Shown piece by piece: positions 1-10,465 of a stretch of 64,000 bases of DNA. This stretch comes from Cordylochernes scorpioides (Eukaryota; Arthropoda; Arachnida; Pseudoscorpiones; Chernetidae): assembly GCA_030710605.1 (NCBI GenBank), contig CP092870.1:15848684-15912683 (forward strand), read 5' to 3'. Within the stretch, counting starts at the first letter, position 1, and every line of letters starts with the position of its first letter. Position numbers and translations under genes: made by a program. The notes under the pieces were generated by a model. It was not told the DNA's origin. It saw nothing but the letters and a program-made list of their open reading frames with translations, and ran no database searches.

Positions 1-469
1 TTCATTTAAATTTAGCTTCATTTTGTGTCTGTCGTTTTTTTTCTTCTCATAAATAGGCTGATGCTGTATTTGTGTACTCAATTGTTGCTTTTTGTGTCTG
101 GTTTCTTTTTTGCAGTATTTTTTTGGAATCCATTTTTTTTTCATCAATTGTTTCCTCACATGCTTGGAATTTTCTTTTTATGCCTGTCCTGGCTTTCAGT
201 TTTATAGTTTTCCTCTGCTTGGTTCTTATTTTACCTTTTTTTTCAGCGTCTTCTGTCATGCCTCGAAAAGGCCGTGGAAGACTCACTCCCCTAACAGCTA
301 GGCGTGCTAATATGACTCGCCGCAGACACAAAACCCCAATTGCTATTTCTCTTGTTTACTTTTTTACCAATGCCTATAATTTTTCACCTGAAAGATTTTT
401 TATTTTATTTGTTATTCAATAAATTATTATCACTTATTTTTGGTCTTCTTTTTACTTACTTATTTTACT
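1..469. other. AT-rich sequence without a recognisable gene
   Basis: T-rich sequence with short open frames on both strands, none showing a recognisable domain or coding composition. The runs of T and lack of family features suggest non-coding or old repeat DNA. Confidence 0.5.
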
Positions 470-548
470 GGGGGTTGGTGGAAGGATGGTCTAAGCCGTT
501 GGTTTTCGACCGCTACGACCCGGGTTCGATTCCCGCATTGGGCACTTT
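470..548 (+). repeat. tRNA-like SINE head
   Basis: Contains a clear Pol III B-box-like GGGTTCGATTCCC near 524 and an upstream A-box-like TGGTCTAAGCC, followed by a T-rich stretch. The cloverleaf folds poorly, with weak anticodon-stem pairing, so this is a tRNA-derived repeat rather than a functional tRNA gene. It lies just upstream of the dispersed repeat at 571-775 and may be the head of that SINE. Confidence 0.45.
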
Positions 549-570
549 TTTCTGAAAAATTAAAAAAAAA

Positions 571-775
571 ATGCTCCAATGGCTTCCGATTCTTGCAAAA
601 GTCCAACCCCACCAGCAAGCGCAAGTAATCAAACGGGGCTCTGGCACATTTGTAAATGCAAAGTCGAACTGCTTTTCACATGTTAAGACATGTGGTGTAC
701 TTACAGTTAAAGCAGTCGCCTACTCTACCCACCATGATTATCAAGGCCTGTACCACGTGTACTAGGGATAAGCAA
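571..775 (+). repeat. Dispersed repeat, copy 1 (SINE body?)
   Basis: About 200 bp recur in inverted orientation and diverged at 6577-6775. Shared landmarks are the segment about hundreds of bases downstream of the tRNA-like head that reads CACGTGTACTAGGGATAAG at its end, and its reverse complement at the start of the other copy. The apparent reading frame through it is not supported by any domain. Confidence 0.6.
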
Positions 776-1090
776 AAAAAAATTATTTTACTCATTGATC
801 TATACATACAATTATTTGCATACAATTATTTACATACAAATATATGCATACAATTATATACATACACTTTTCTACATTTTTGCACTCTGCAGTCTAATAT
901 GTTGTTAATAATAGGGGTTTTAGACAAATATCAACTGTTGAAATTTGATTTTCCAAAATAGTTGAATTATCGAAAGTGTCAAATTAGTTTGTCATATGAT
1001 AGGCCGTAGGTCGAGACATCCAAAAAATGGTCGAATTATCGTGCGTTGAATTAATTAGATTATATTGTATATATAAAAATATAGAATTGT
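776..1090. other. AT-rich sequence; diverged dispersed repeat
   Basis: No gene seen. The stretch around 955-1045 (GGTCGAATTATCG, CATATGATAGGC) recurs diverged at about 2385-2465, so at least part is a dispersed repeat. Confidence 0.5.
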
Positions 1091-1668
1091 TGTTTTTAAT
1101 GAGGTCTTTTAAATGAATTTATTCCTTTAATATGTTGTCATATCTGCATTTTTTTTCCATTTCCAAAATATTTATTTACACTTTCACCAATGCCTATAGG
1201 ATCTTTGCGATGGAACAGGTATGGTGTTCTAGCGCATGTGCTCTCATGTCCTTGAAGCACATATACTGACAGTACCCAAAGTTGAACACACTGTATAATG
1301 TCTGAAATATATGACTATAAAGAGGGCTCAAGGCCAAACCTTTGCTACAAGAGCCTGTGTTTACGCACAGACGCCTTTATGTTTTTAATGAGGTCTTTTA
1401 AATGAATTTATTCCTTTAATATGTTGTCATATCTGCATTTTTTTTTCATTTCCAAAATATTTATTTACACTTTCACCAATGCCTATAGGATCTTTGCGAT
1501 GGAACAGGTATGGTGTTCTAGCGCATGTGCTCTCATGTCCTTGAAGCACATATACTGACAGTACCCAAAGTTGAACACACTGTATAATGTCTGAAATATA
1601 TGACTATAAAGAGGGCTCAAGGCCAAACCTTTGCTACAAGAGCCTGTGTTTACGCACAGACGACTTTA
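1091..1668 (+). repeat. 289-bp tandem direct duplication
   Basis: The sequence at 1091-1379 is repeated almost exactly at 1380-1668 with a period of 289 bp. Partial diverged copies of the unit start recur near 1740 and 2493. Near identity of the two full units points to a recent local duplication within an older dispersed repeat family. Confidence 0.9.
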
Positions 1669-2880
1669 TGTGACTTTTTCAAGTGTGCGAACTTTGGATA
1701 GCATACATGTAAAGTTGAACCCAAGTATATATAAAATGTAGTTTTTAATGAGGTCATTTAAATGAATTCCTATTATAAATCGTCTCCTCTGAAATATAGT
1801 TTGTAAATTTATATTCTAATTTATTTTATCCTTTTTTTCATTTCCAGAATATATATTTACACTTTCCACCAATGCCTAAAGTTTCTCACCTGAAAGAAAA
1901 AAAACTCCGCCTTTGCCGGTCCCAAGCCAGGATGAAAAAGGAGGAGGGGGAGCAGTAACAAGCTCACTAAAAAAACCTGGGCTCAGCTGGCCCGGCTGAT
2001 AGTACCTTGTAAGGGCTCCTAATCCAGGGATACATTCTTTTGGAGCTAAGTCAGTGGCCTGCCACTGAGTAGTGCTCCCAGTCTTGATGACAAAGGCAGA
2101 CGCATTCTACTTCACCCAATCGTGATGGTTGTTAATTTCAAGCTTTACAAGCTTGACACTCTAATATGATTGAGTGAAGATAAGAAAGGAGAAAAAAATA
2201 TTTTTTGTATTTTTTTTTGGCAATAATCTATTTATTATCAATTAATTTGATTTTGGTCTTTATTTATTATTCCCCTGCTCTATACATACATTTTGTACAT
2301 TTACAATGTCAGCCATTTTCTCTGTAATACCTTTTTAGCAGTGAAGTTATATTTGAGCAACAAACAATTGTTGAAATTTAAAATGGTCGAATTATCGATA
2401 GTGTTGAATTACACTTTGTTATATGATAGGCTGTAGGTCAAGACAACAAAACATGGTCGAATTATCGAGGTTATATTGTATATATAAAACTAGAAATGTA
2501 GTTTTAATGAGGTCCTTGAAATATTTTCATTCCTTTTATATGTTGTCTTATCTGCGATATAGTAGCATTTTTTGCAATTTTATTTGCTGATTTGTGTCAT
2601 TTTTTTACTCTAAATATATTTATTTAAACTCTTCAACTAATGCCTATAGTTTCTTTCCTGAAATTGCTTAGCAAACATGAGTTGGTTGTATTGTTATGCT
2701 TCGGAGATATTTTAATCCTAAGCAGGGTCTTTACGAATGGTACACGTATGGTTACACAGTGCATGTGCTCTCATGTTCTTGAAGTAGTGTAGGTGTGTTG
2801 TTTGCACTTTTATTTTCTGATTTGTTAGTATTTTTCTTATTTTTTCATTTTAAATAATTTTTTAGGCATAGGAACCAATG
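1669..2880. other. AT-rich diverged repeat family
   Basis: No gene seen. It contains partial copies of the family starting with TTTTAATGAGGTC (near 1740 and 2493) and the recurrent phrase CCAATGCCTA followed by TTTCTCACCTG or similar (near 1868, 2638 and 2876). It looks like several nested or truncated members of one non-autonomous family. Confidence 0.55.
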
Positions 2881-2946
2881 CCTATAGTTTCTCACCTGCG
2901 GGCCCTTCGAGTAAACCCGGGGCGTTGCCCGGGTCACTCGGCTAGT
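2881..2946 (+). repeat. GC-rich hairpin terminus, Helitron-like 3' end
   Basis: A short GC-rich hairpin, GGGGCGTTGCCCGGG, is followed by GTCACTCGGCTAG. The layout of hairpin, about ten bases, then CTAG matches the 3' ends of the Helitron-like elements elsewhere in this window (46575-46598, 47402-47438). It plausibly closes the AT-rich repeat to its left. Confidence 0.45.
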
Positions 2947-4019
2947 TATGTAATATAACTCTACTTAATGTTAATTAACGATTAAACTGATTATCAAGAT
3001 ATAATGTTTTACGTGAATATTTTTATATATTCTCACAATATACTGTATATAATGGCACTTGCCACCTCACACCTTTATTTCACCAAAGTCTTATAAAAGC
3101 GTTGTAAATCAAATTTGCTATCTCGGCATTTTTCCAACTTCTCACCTCGCGATCATATTTTACAAACTTAAAATTGTTAAAATGTTTATTCCAAGTTTGT
3201 AAAATATTTTATCAACTATATATCTAATATAACTGTGATATTTTAAATATTTATAATACTTGGTTCTGGAGAGAGATGACTCACAGCTTTGGTATATTCA
3301 GGTTTTCCACTGCCAACTGATCCATCAAGGAAAAATTACTTTGTACCCAAATTGCCAATGGCACATATTATGGCATCATAGGCAGTCTTTTACTCTGAGT
3401 TCACTCACTCTACCATTTCAGTTTATACTTGTGGCGACCACACTTTGCTTCAGCGAGCGCTAACTGGGACAAAGCTTCACTAAACATACGGGCAGTAGTG
3501 TGACGGCCTCGGCAACCGCGAACCTGACTACGCATGCGCGGGCGGCGCCCACGCGCGTCGTCAACAACAAGGCTTGCTTCCAGCGCCCGTTACTTCTTTT
3601 CTCTTTATATATTTCTGGCTTTAAATAAATTAATTTAAATTAGAAAAATAATTATAATTTTATCAGCGGCCTTTCCACAAGCCACACCAACACGCACGCA
3701 ACCATCCCACATACTCAAAGATCTTCGTATGTTTCCTCGGCATGATAAACACCACTTCGTCCTCCAAGGATAATCCTCCTTCGTACCGGATATTCAGGTC
3801 TTTAAAGCTTATTTTTCCAAGAGCAATAGCGACCGCAGATAGATTCCGGTCCTGTTTTTGCGTTGACTAAACATTCTTTAAATGATACTTTCTTAAGCTA
3901 TTGTCTTAGTAAGCAGCTACTTCTCGTAAATTTGCATAGTGGTATCAGCGTACATAGATACCTTGCGTTTAAAATAAATAGTTTAATTTTAATTCATTTG
4001 ATACTCGTGTTTATATATA
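2947..4019. other. No gene recognised
   Basis: AT-rich with a small GC-rich patch near 3480-3590 (GCATGCGCGGGCGGCGCC). Short open frames show no domain. I see no repeat shared with the rest of the window. Confidence 0.45.
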
Positions 4020-4147
4020 CAGTTAAACCTGTCTATAGCGCCCCCTCTTGGGACTCACCAAAATAGGGTGCTATAGACAGGTCACTTTTAATGTAAATCA
4101 CATCGTAGTACGTATTTAAAATCGGGCGTTATAGAAAGATTTAACTG
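4020..4147. mobile_element. 128-bp MITE with TA target duplication
   Basis: Terminal inverted repeats begin CAGTTAAACCTGTCTATA on the left and end with the imperfect complement TATAGAAAGATTTAACTG. TA dinucleotides flank both ends, and a further internal inverted repeat lies at 4027-4082. Size, TIRs and TA duplication fit a non-autonomous Tc1/mariner/pogo-type element with no coding capacity. Confidence 0.8.
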
Positions 4148-4735
4148 TATATAAAATATAAATGTAAGGTTTTTTTTCTGTGTGTGTTTGCTCCATATAA
4201 TATTTTACCATATTAGATTACCTTTTACTAGTCTGTATATGGACAAAGGTCTGGAAGGTGAGTCGCTATTATATTGTTTCGACCCCAGAATACAGAAATG
4301 GCCAAATAACAAACTAATTTGCATATTTTCGGTAAAAATAGAAATTATGTGTGTGAAATGATGATTTATCGATACATTTTTATCATATTTGACTTATGAA
4401 GCATCAAATTTTATGGTTTGTAAATTCAAAAGATTAAATAAAACTTTTTAATTCGCTTTTTCTTGAAACAGCTTCTATGTTATAATATACATAAAGAGGA
4501 ATACTTGAAGCATTGGCTTCCAAAAGGTGTATATCATTCTTAAAATGTCAAAGTGATATACAACATTGTATTTGTGAAATGTTTATAGACTGGGGCGTCA
4601 AAATGTTTCTGTTGGTCACCCGGTGTGTGGAAGACTACTCCCGTCCTCCAACAAGGGCGAGATTGAGCTCCTCCAAATCTGACAGAGAGATGATGTTTCA
4701 ATATTATCAACATAGGAGATAGTATAATAGATATT
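4148..4735. other. No gene recognised
   Basis: AT-rich sequence with no convincing coding region and no repeat I can match inside the window. Confidence 0.4.
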
Positions 4736-4918
4736 TCTTGAAAATAAAGATACTTCGGCCAGTAAATATTTTTTATTACCTCGACGTTTCGACAAAAAGT
4801 TTTTTGTCCTCGTCAGAAGCAAACAAAAATTAAAACATTTGGCAAAAACTTTTTGTCGAAACGTCGAGGTAATAAAAAAAGATTAACTGGCCGAAGTATC
4901 TTTATTTTCAAGAAATAT
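4736..4918. mobile_element. Fold-back element with hammerhead-like core
   Basis: Two arms of about 75 bp (from about 4736, and from about 4842 to 4918) are near-perfect inverted repeats, both containing CGACGTTTCGACAAAAAGT or its complement. On the minus strand the left arm and adjoining loop read CTGACGAG (4810-4817), a long stem II, then GAAAC (4786-4790) directly followed by GTC. That is a hammerhead core lacking helix III. Such cores are known in terminal repeats of Penelope-like elements, so a Penelope-derived fold-back is a reasonable inference. Confidence 0.6.
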
Positions 4919-5280
4919 GAATGCCGGCCAGGCAGCCTCTATCTTTAGTATAATAGATAGTTTAACATTGTTATTTGACCTCCTTGGAGCGTTGGGAAGT
5001 CGCTAGGTCTAACGGCTGGAGCCGTCGTCCGGGTGGAGAGGGCGGCTGTGTGGCGTCTCCGTCCGGCCCGGGCACACAAAGAGGTAAAGACATTGTTATT
5101 TTGGTATCGTTTTGATTATCTGCCACTTTGCAGCCTTCTTGCTTCGCTCGCCCTTGAAGCACCATCCTGGGATGAACTTACGGGATAGCCAATCCTCGAA
5201 CCTAATTAGTCTTTTCTGCCACTTATTTAGAGTAACATATATTTTGAATTATTGTCATTTTTAAATATATTTTCGTGATG
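4919..5280. other. No gene recognised
   Basis: Mixed composition with a GC-rich patch at about 5000-5075. A short minus-strand frame is present but shows no domain. Confidence 0.4.
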
Positions 5281-5396
5281 TTTGTGTAATTCCAAAATAT
5301 AGGTCAAAGCTAGACGCCATCTATTGACCGTCGCCACAAACTAGCTGCCTCGGGTTGGTGACAAAGACACAACACCAGCTTTGACAAACTGAGAAG

Positions 5397-5455
5397 CGTC
5401 CACCTAGAGACCATGGTTTCGGGCTATTGGCCCTCGTCAGTCTCGGGCGGACTTT
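5397..5455 (-). ncRNA. Predicted type I hammerhead ribozyme
   Basis: On the minus strand: CTGACGAG (5433-5440), stem II GGCC-AATA-GCC, then CGAAAC (GAAAC at 5416-5420), a two-base-pair helix III CC-AT-GG, and the cleavage triplet GTC (5409-5411). The flanks 5441-5455 and 5397-5408 pair as helix I with a few mismatches or bulges. All conserved core bases are present. Short-helix-III hammerheads of this kind are established in Penelope-like retroelements; the host element here is not otherwise recognisable. Confidence 0.75.
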
Positions 5456-5459
5456 ATTC

Positions 5460-5700
5460 CATTAGATTAATAAGGGATCTAATGGAATCTTTACACTCTG
5501 TTAAAGAGGTGTTTAGCTGGTAAATTGGCTAGGACAAATCTATGGCCAAAATATAGATGGAAATTTTGCCGGGAAGATATTGATCTCTAAAGACAAAGGT
5601 CGCCTCTCCCGACAATATAGACGTCAGAGCTAGACGCCGTCATCATTGTCCCAACCATAGATTACAAGTATCCCGCACGTGTTTTAAATTTAGTGCACAT
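5460..5700. other. Possible body of the ribozyme-bearing repeat
   Basis: No coding region. The phrase AGCTAGACGCC occurs both at about 5309 and at 5630, upstream and downstream of the hammerhead, suggesting direct repeats of one element on either side. Confidence 0.4.
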
Positions 5701-5756
5701 GGCATCTGCCCGGTAAGCGGAACACTGTGGGTTTGATTCCCATCACTGGACATTTT
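5701..5756 (+). repeat. tRNA-like fragment (tRNA-Thr type)
   Basis: ATCTGCCCGGTAAGCGGAA followed by GTGGGTTTGATTCCCATC matches the anticodon and T arms of the better preserved tRNA-Thr-like sequence at 30132-30206. The 5' half is degraded. It is followed by a T-rich stretch. Read as a SINE or pseudogene relic. Confidence 0.55.
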
Positions 5757-6576
5757 ATTTTTCCGTTTATCATTACTCTTCACAATTCATCCTTTCATAC
5801 TTCATCCTTAAAATTTGAAATAATCGTTATTTCTCCTTAAAATAAATTTCGATTTTTCGTTCAAAAGAAACACGTGAGGGATACTTTACAAATGGCGTTC
5901 TACAATCATAAGCCGCATTATATTGTATTATAAATAGATTAAAAGATCAAATTTGAACTTGGATCGTAAGAAGATCGGTTACAAAACGTCACCAGGGGGT
6001 GCTATCTGAACGCGGACTTTTTCTCATCAAATTGTCTTCTTTCTAATTATCTCAGGCGGACAAAAAATGTAAACAAGTTGGCAACACGGAGAGAATGTGC
6101 ACTTAAAAACTTGTTAACATTGTCTCTCATTAAATCCTCCTCACAAGTTATAAACAACGCCCAACAAAACGGAGCCAAAAAACGGGCGGGGCGAGAGCCA
6201 AACGTCAATTAGGCTTAGCACCAACATTCGTCTGCTCCAAAGGTGGAATTGTTCGCAGACGAAATATTAATGGCTTGTTGGAATATTGCCATCTAATATC
6301 GAACTCAACAATTGAAAAACGTGAGGATTAATAATAAAAAAGATTTCCACATTTTTTCTCTTTATAACGCCGGTAACGAAAATTGAAAATTTTAAATAAA
6401 GGCTGTAAGTTAGCCAGGCTAGGTGGTGTGCCAAGTTTTAGATTGACGCTGCGTGACACGTGCGCCCCACCATTCTTATGGCTATAAAGCCATGTTGTAA
6501 CATCTGCTTATAGCCAGTATTTTGAATATGGATACGAATTTTATAATTCTACATGGGTCAATCATTTTTTCAACTT
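5757..6576. other. No gene recognised
   Basis: AT-rich with a GC-rich patch near 6170-6200. No long open frame and no repeat matched elsewhere in the window. Confidence 0.4.
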
Positions 6577-6775
6577 ATCCCTAGTACACGTGATACCGGC
6601 CATGATAATCGTTGTGGGTAGTTGGCCACTGTCTCTAAGTGCACCACATATCTACACATGTAGAAAACAGCTAGAGTTTTGCACTTTCAAGATGACAGAG
6701 CCCTGTTTAGTTACTTGCACATATTGGTGAGGTTGGACTTGTGCAAATATGGAGAGCCATTGAGGTAGGAAAATG
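6577..6775 (-). repeat. Dispersed repeat, copy 2 (inverted)
   Basis: Diverged reverse-complement copy of 571-775. The two copies sit about 6 kb apart in opposite orientation. The apparent minus-strand reading frame is an artefact shared by both. Confidence 0.6.
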
Positions 6776-6845
6776 TGTTCGATGGCTCCCTGGGTCGAGC
6801 GCACCACTTCTGTGATGCCATCGGGGAGCCTGGCAAGACATTGGA

Positions 6846-7240
6846 AGACAATCGACAATTTAAACATTTATTGATTCTTCTAATCAATTGCAACAGATAG
6901 AAAAAATAAAGAAGTAAATACAGGGTAGATAAAATGTAGGGAAATATATACAGTTGTATATATATAAATTTCTTCAGCAAGGGAGGCTTCCCCACCTTGA
7001 GACTCCTCCAGACAAAGTCTTCTTGAACGCTCCACAGTTCCACGCCGAGAAGGTACCTATAGATGCGCGACCTTGCAGACGCCAGGATGGCCAGGGCGTC
7101 ATCATCCTGGCCTCGACCGAAGACATTAGAAGAAACATTCGATCAGCATCCAGCTGTCTTCAAAATCAACAGCACTACGTCACTCCTGGTAGACCAGGCT
7201 TCCATGGTAGACCAAATGTCAGAGGAGAAACCTAGAGAGA
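6846..7240 (-). pseudogene. 5'-truncated Tx1-type LINE, ORF2 3' end plus 3' UTR
   Basis: On the minus strand about 60 codons (about 7130 down to 6950) align with the C-terminus of the intact Tx1 ORF2 at 19733-23152: DDDALAILASARSRIYRY here against DDALTILASAKLRVYRHF there. An AT-rich 3' UTR follows, ending TTTAAATTGTCGATTGTC at 6846, very like the intact element's terminal TTTAATTGTCAATTGTC. A stop, truncation and loss of everything upstream make it a dead-on-arrival copy. Family membership is clear but subfamily differs from copies A-E. Confidence 0.75.
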
Positions 7241-7682
7241 CGTCAACACTCAGGATTATTCTTAGAACTGAATTTGGGGAGAGAAATAAGCCATAAATAC
7301 ACTCATGGACAAAACTTATGGAAGTGGAAAGTCTTTGATATCGCCTGTTGTCTAATTAATTGAAGGAGATAGAGGCAATTTTGTTCGCAAAGGTTATCTC
7401 GTATGTCTTCAATAAAGATCGCTGTGAATCAAATATCTTTCAGAGTTATTGTCTGAATTCTAATATACATGCTAAAAGGTACAATTTTCTTCATTTTTGT
7501 GTCCATTAGTGTATATACACCACAAATATACGTATTTCATCATAATCTGTATAACGACCTAGTGAAGTTTTACTTTGATAAAGTACTATATGCCTTTCTC
7601 ATATAGTTCGACTTAATATAAATTAACACGACAAAACTAATTATCAAATTACTATATACTCTTTACTATTAAAAACAAAGTA
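7241..7682. other. AT-rich sequence left of the array
   Basis: No gene. This is the left boundary of the unit array: the flank found upstream of LINE copies B, C and E is absent and copy A starts abruptly at about 7683. Confidence 0.5.
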
Positions 7683-8508
7683 GGCACAACCCTCTGGACC
7701 TTCCTCTTCCGCAAGAGGGCGGAGAGGATCACCATCCGAAACCTCCCCTTCTTTGTGGAAGACGCCACCATCATCGAGGCGCTGCGGCCATATGGGCGCG
7801 TGACATCCATCGCCTCCATGCAGTTCAAGGTGGGTGAATACACCTACGCAGACGGTCGCCGCGAGGCCTACGTCCTCCTCCACGGCGGCGTAAAAATAGA
7901 GAGACTGCCCACCCGCCTGGTCGTTAAGACCAAAGAGGACACCCTGCCGGCCTTCCTGACCTTTGGCATTAAGTGCTCGAAGTGTAAAGAGGTAGGGTCA
8001 CCGCAGGGCAAAGTGCCCAGTGCTCGTCAATTAGACCACTGGGCCCAGGCAAGCAACACCCTCCTCCCCTACCGATGCCAAGTCACCCACCGCACCTCAG
8101 CAGCCCAGGCAGCCAGCACCTGGGCCTGCTGCACCAGCTCTCCCTACTCCACCTGGGGAGGTGCCAATCAAAGCTCCCGCGGCCCCCCCTCTCCACGGCG
8201 CCTCAGCCTGCTGGACCAGCATCCCCTACTCAACCAGCCATCGTAGCTTCTCCTCCTTATCTTTCTGCCCCGAGGACCCTCGTGAGCGAGATGGCTCCTA
8301 CAAACATCGAGATGATGGACGAGGAGAATCGGGAAGAGGAGAGAACCGATTTGTCCTCATGGCGCCGAATGCCGAAGCTCACAGCCGCCCAGAGGCCCGC
8401 TTTGATCAGGCTGATCCGCGCCTTAATGTACTTGCGACCTGGCTCCAACTCCTCCATCTACAAGCGGCTCGTGAAGGCCCGGGAAAACTTGAAGAAAAGG
8501 TTCAATGA
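7683..8508 (+). pseudogene. Tx1 gag (ORF1) fragment, copy A
   Basis: Begins inside the conserved gag segment (KRAERITIRNLPFFVEDATI) and runs through the GRREAYVLLHGGVK block to the zinc-knuckle region, where CSKCKEVGSP replaces the CCHC and is frameshifted. It continues through a proline-rich linker to a C-terminal helical region before ORF2. Several frameshifts separate these parts. Homologous to residues of the intact copy at 18405-19736. It cannot encode a working nucleic-acid-binding gag. Confidence 0.8.
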
Positions 8509-10465
8509 ACTTCCGCGTCGCCACCATCAACGCGCGTGGGCTCGCCACTCGTGAGAGGAGCCTGGTACTCTGCCATCTTCTGAAACAACATCAAGTGGAC
8601 ATCGCGTTCGTCCAGAAAACGAATATCTCCTACCTGGACCACGCCCAAGACCTCTGCCTCGGCTACGGTGCCGCAGTGACACCACCCGTAGCCATCTCGG
8701 GATCCGGACTCGCCTGCCTCTTCGGGCCAGGTATCGCCATTCTGCGTCAGCGTGTCCTGTGGCCGGGCCACATTACCTTGGCCATCTTCGATGTCCACGG
8801 ACAGGAGATGGCTTTTATCAATGTCCATCTTTCTCATAACTCTCACGAGCGGCTAGAGCAACTAGAGCTTATTGCGGTAACTGCCATCCAAGAAGAAGCC
8901 TGGGTTCTCGGCGACTTTAATATCAGGGAAGATAGGAAAATCTCTTCGGCCTCCATGGATGCCCTCACCTCTCTACAGGATCTGGCTACGCTGGTCGACG
9001 CAGCCACCCTGTTCGACGCCGCCCACCTGCCCACCAGGGTCGCTAGTCATGGCGAGCGCATTGAGAGCAACCGACTGGACAGAATCCTTGTTCCTGCGGG
9101 CTTCCTGGATCGTGTGAATAGCCACACGACAACCCACTATCATCTCTCCGATCACCGAGCCCTGCTGCTCCAGGTGGGTCCGCCCGCCCCCTCCCCCCAG
9201 CCTTGCATAGCCGCGCTGCTTCGCTTTGGCTGGTGCAAGATCACCTGGCTGGTTACATCAGGGACCTGGAGGAGAACATCAGAGACCTAGAAGATGTGGC
9301 GATATGGCAGAGATGGACGGGCATCAAGGCGAGACTGCTCGCCGAGGCAAGATCTCTCCACGTCTCACGCGCCGCGGTTGCTGATGACGGTTACGTCTCC
9401 CGGGCTCGAAGATACATTAAGGCGCAGCTGGAAGCCTCATCGGTTAAGGCTGAATACCCGACCTTGCCCAACTTCGTACGTGTGATGAATCCTCGCCGAC
9501 ATGCCATTATCATCAGGGACGACGACGGCCGCGTCATCGAAGGCCCCGAGCTGCGGCGAAAGGCCTTTGAGGTATTCCGGCCCCGCTTCGCCCGCGCAAC
9601 CTGTGATCCTGCGGAGGGCGCGGCTTTCATCAGAGGCACAACCACCTCCATCGAATTGGACGAGGACGACCCACTCCACTGGGCTGAAATCTCTGCGGCT
9701 GAGGTAGCCACCCCCATCAGACACCTCCCTCGCGGGAGAGCTCTCGGCTGGGACGGACTGCCCTGCGAACTCCTCGCTGCCTATGAGGAAATCTTCACGG
9801 ACGCCCTGAGCCATGTCTTCGCCGCTTCTCAGCTTCGCGGTGCCCTGCCTCCATCCATGCGGCGAAACGCAATATGCCTGATCCCCAAAGCCCGCAGCGG
9901 TCGCGGCTTGGATGGCTATAGGCCAATCTCGCTCCCGTCGGCAGACTACAGGGTGACATCCATCCTCCTCCGTCGCCTCAAGCCCCACCTACCAGCCTTG
10001 GTGCCGGAGTCCTAGACCTACGCCGTGCTCGGAAGGTCCCCCTTCTGGGACATCGCCCGGATAACTGATGCCGTCGAGGAGGCTACTGCTGGGGGCTCGC
10101 CTCTGGCCGTCGTGGGCGTCGACCTCGAGTCCGCCTTCGACTCCCTGGATCGCGGCTTCCTTCTATCCTTGATGGTGTCCCTGCGCCTTCCACCTGCCTT
10201 CGTGGTTTGGTCACTGCTCTTGTACGCCGGGGCGGACGCGACAATAAGGGCAGGTCAACATCAAACGGCTGCCATACATCTCCTCAATGGCCTGAGACAG
10301 GGCTGTGCCGTCAGTGCCGCCGCGCTCTTTAGCATCGCGACGGGGCCACTGCTATGTCGCCTGGAGATGATCCTCGGCGTGGGCAATGTCATCGCCTACG
10401 CAGACGACATCGCCCTTCTGGTCCATCGCGACGAGCAGTTCGTGGAAGTCCTCGAAGACGGCCTT
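8505..10465 (+). pseudogene. Tx1 ORF2 (EN-RT), copy A
   Basis: The ATG at 8505 overlaps the gag stop as ATGA. The APE endonuclease runs from NFRVATINARGL through VLGDFNI to SDHRALLL, but the catalytic QET is QKT (Lys codon 8616-8618). A one-base deletion near 9230 breaks the frame and a Gln-to-stop change lies at 10013-10015. The RT fingers and palm resume (GVDLESAFDSLDRGFLLSL, NGLRQGCAVSAA, AYADDIALL). Homology stops just past VLEDG at about 10460, so RT thumb and C-terminal domains are missing. Confidence 0.88.

Noticed and set aside
72..422. Hydrophobic membrane-protein-like frame near the left edge
   Set aside because: Phe-rich translation of T-runs in several overlapping frames; no start context, domain or conservation.
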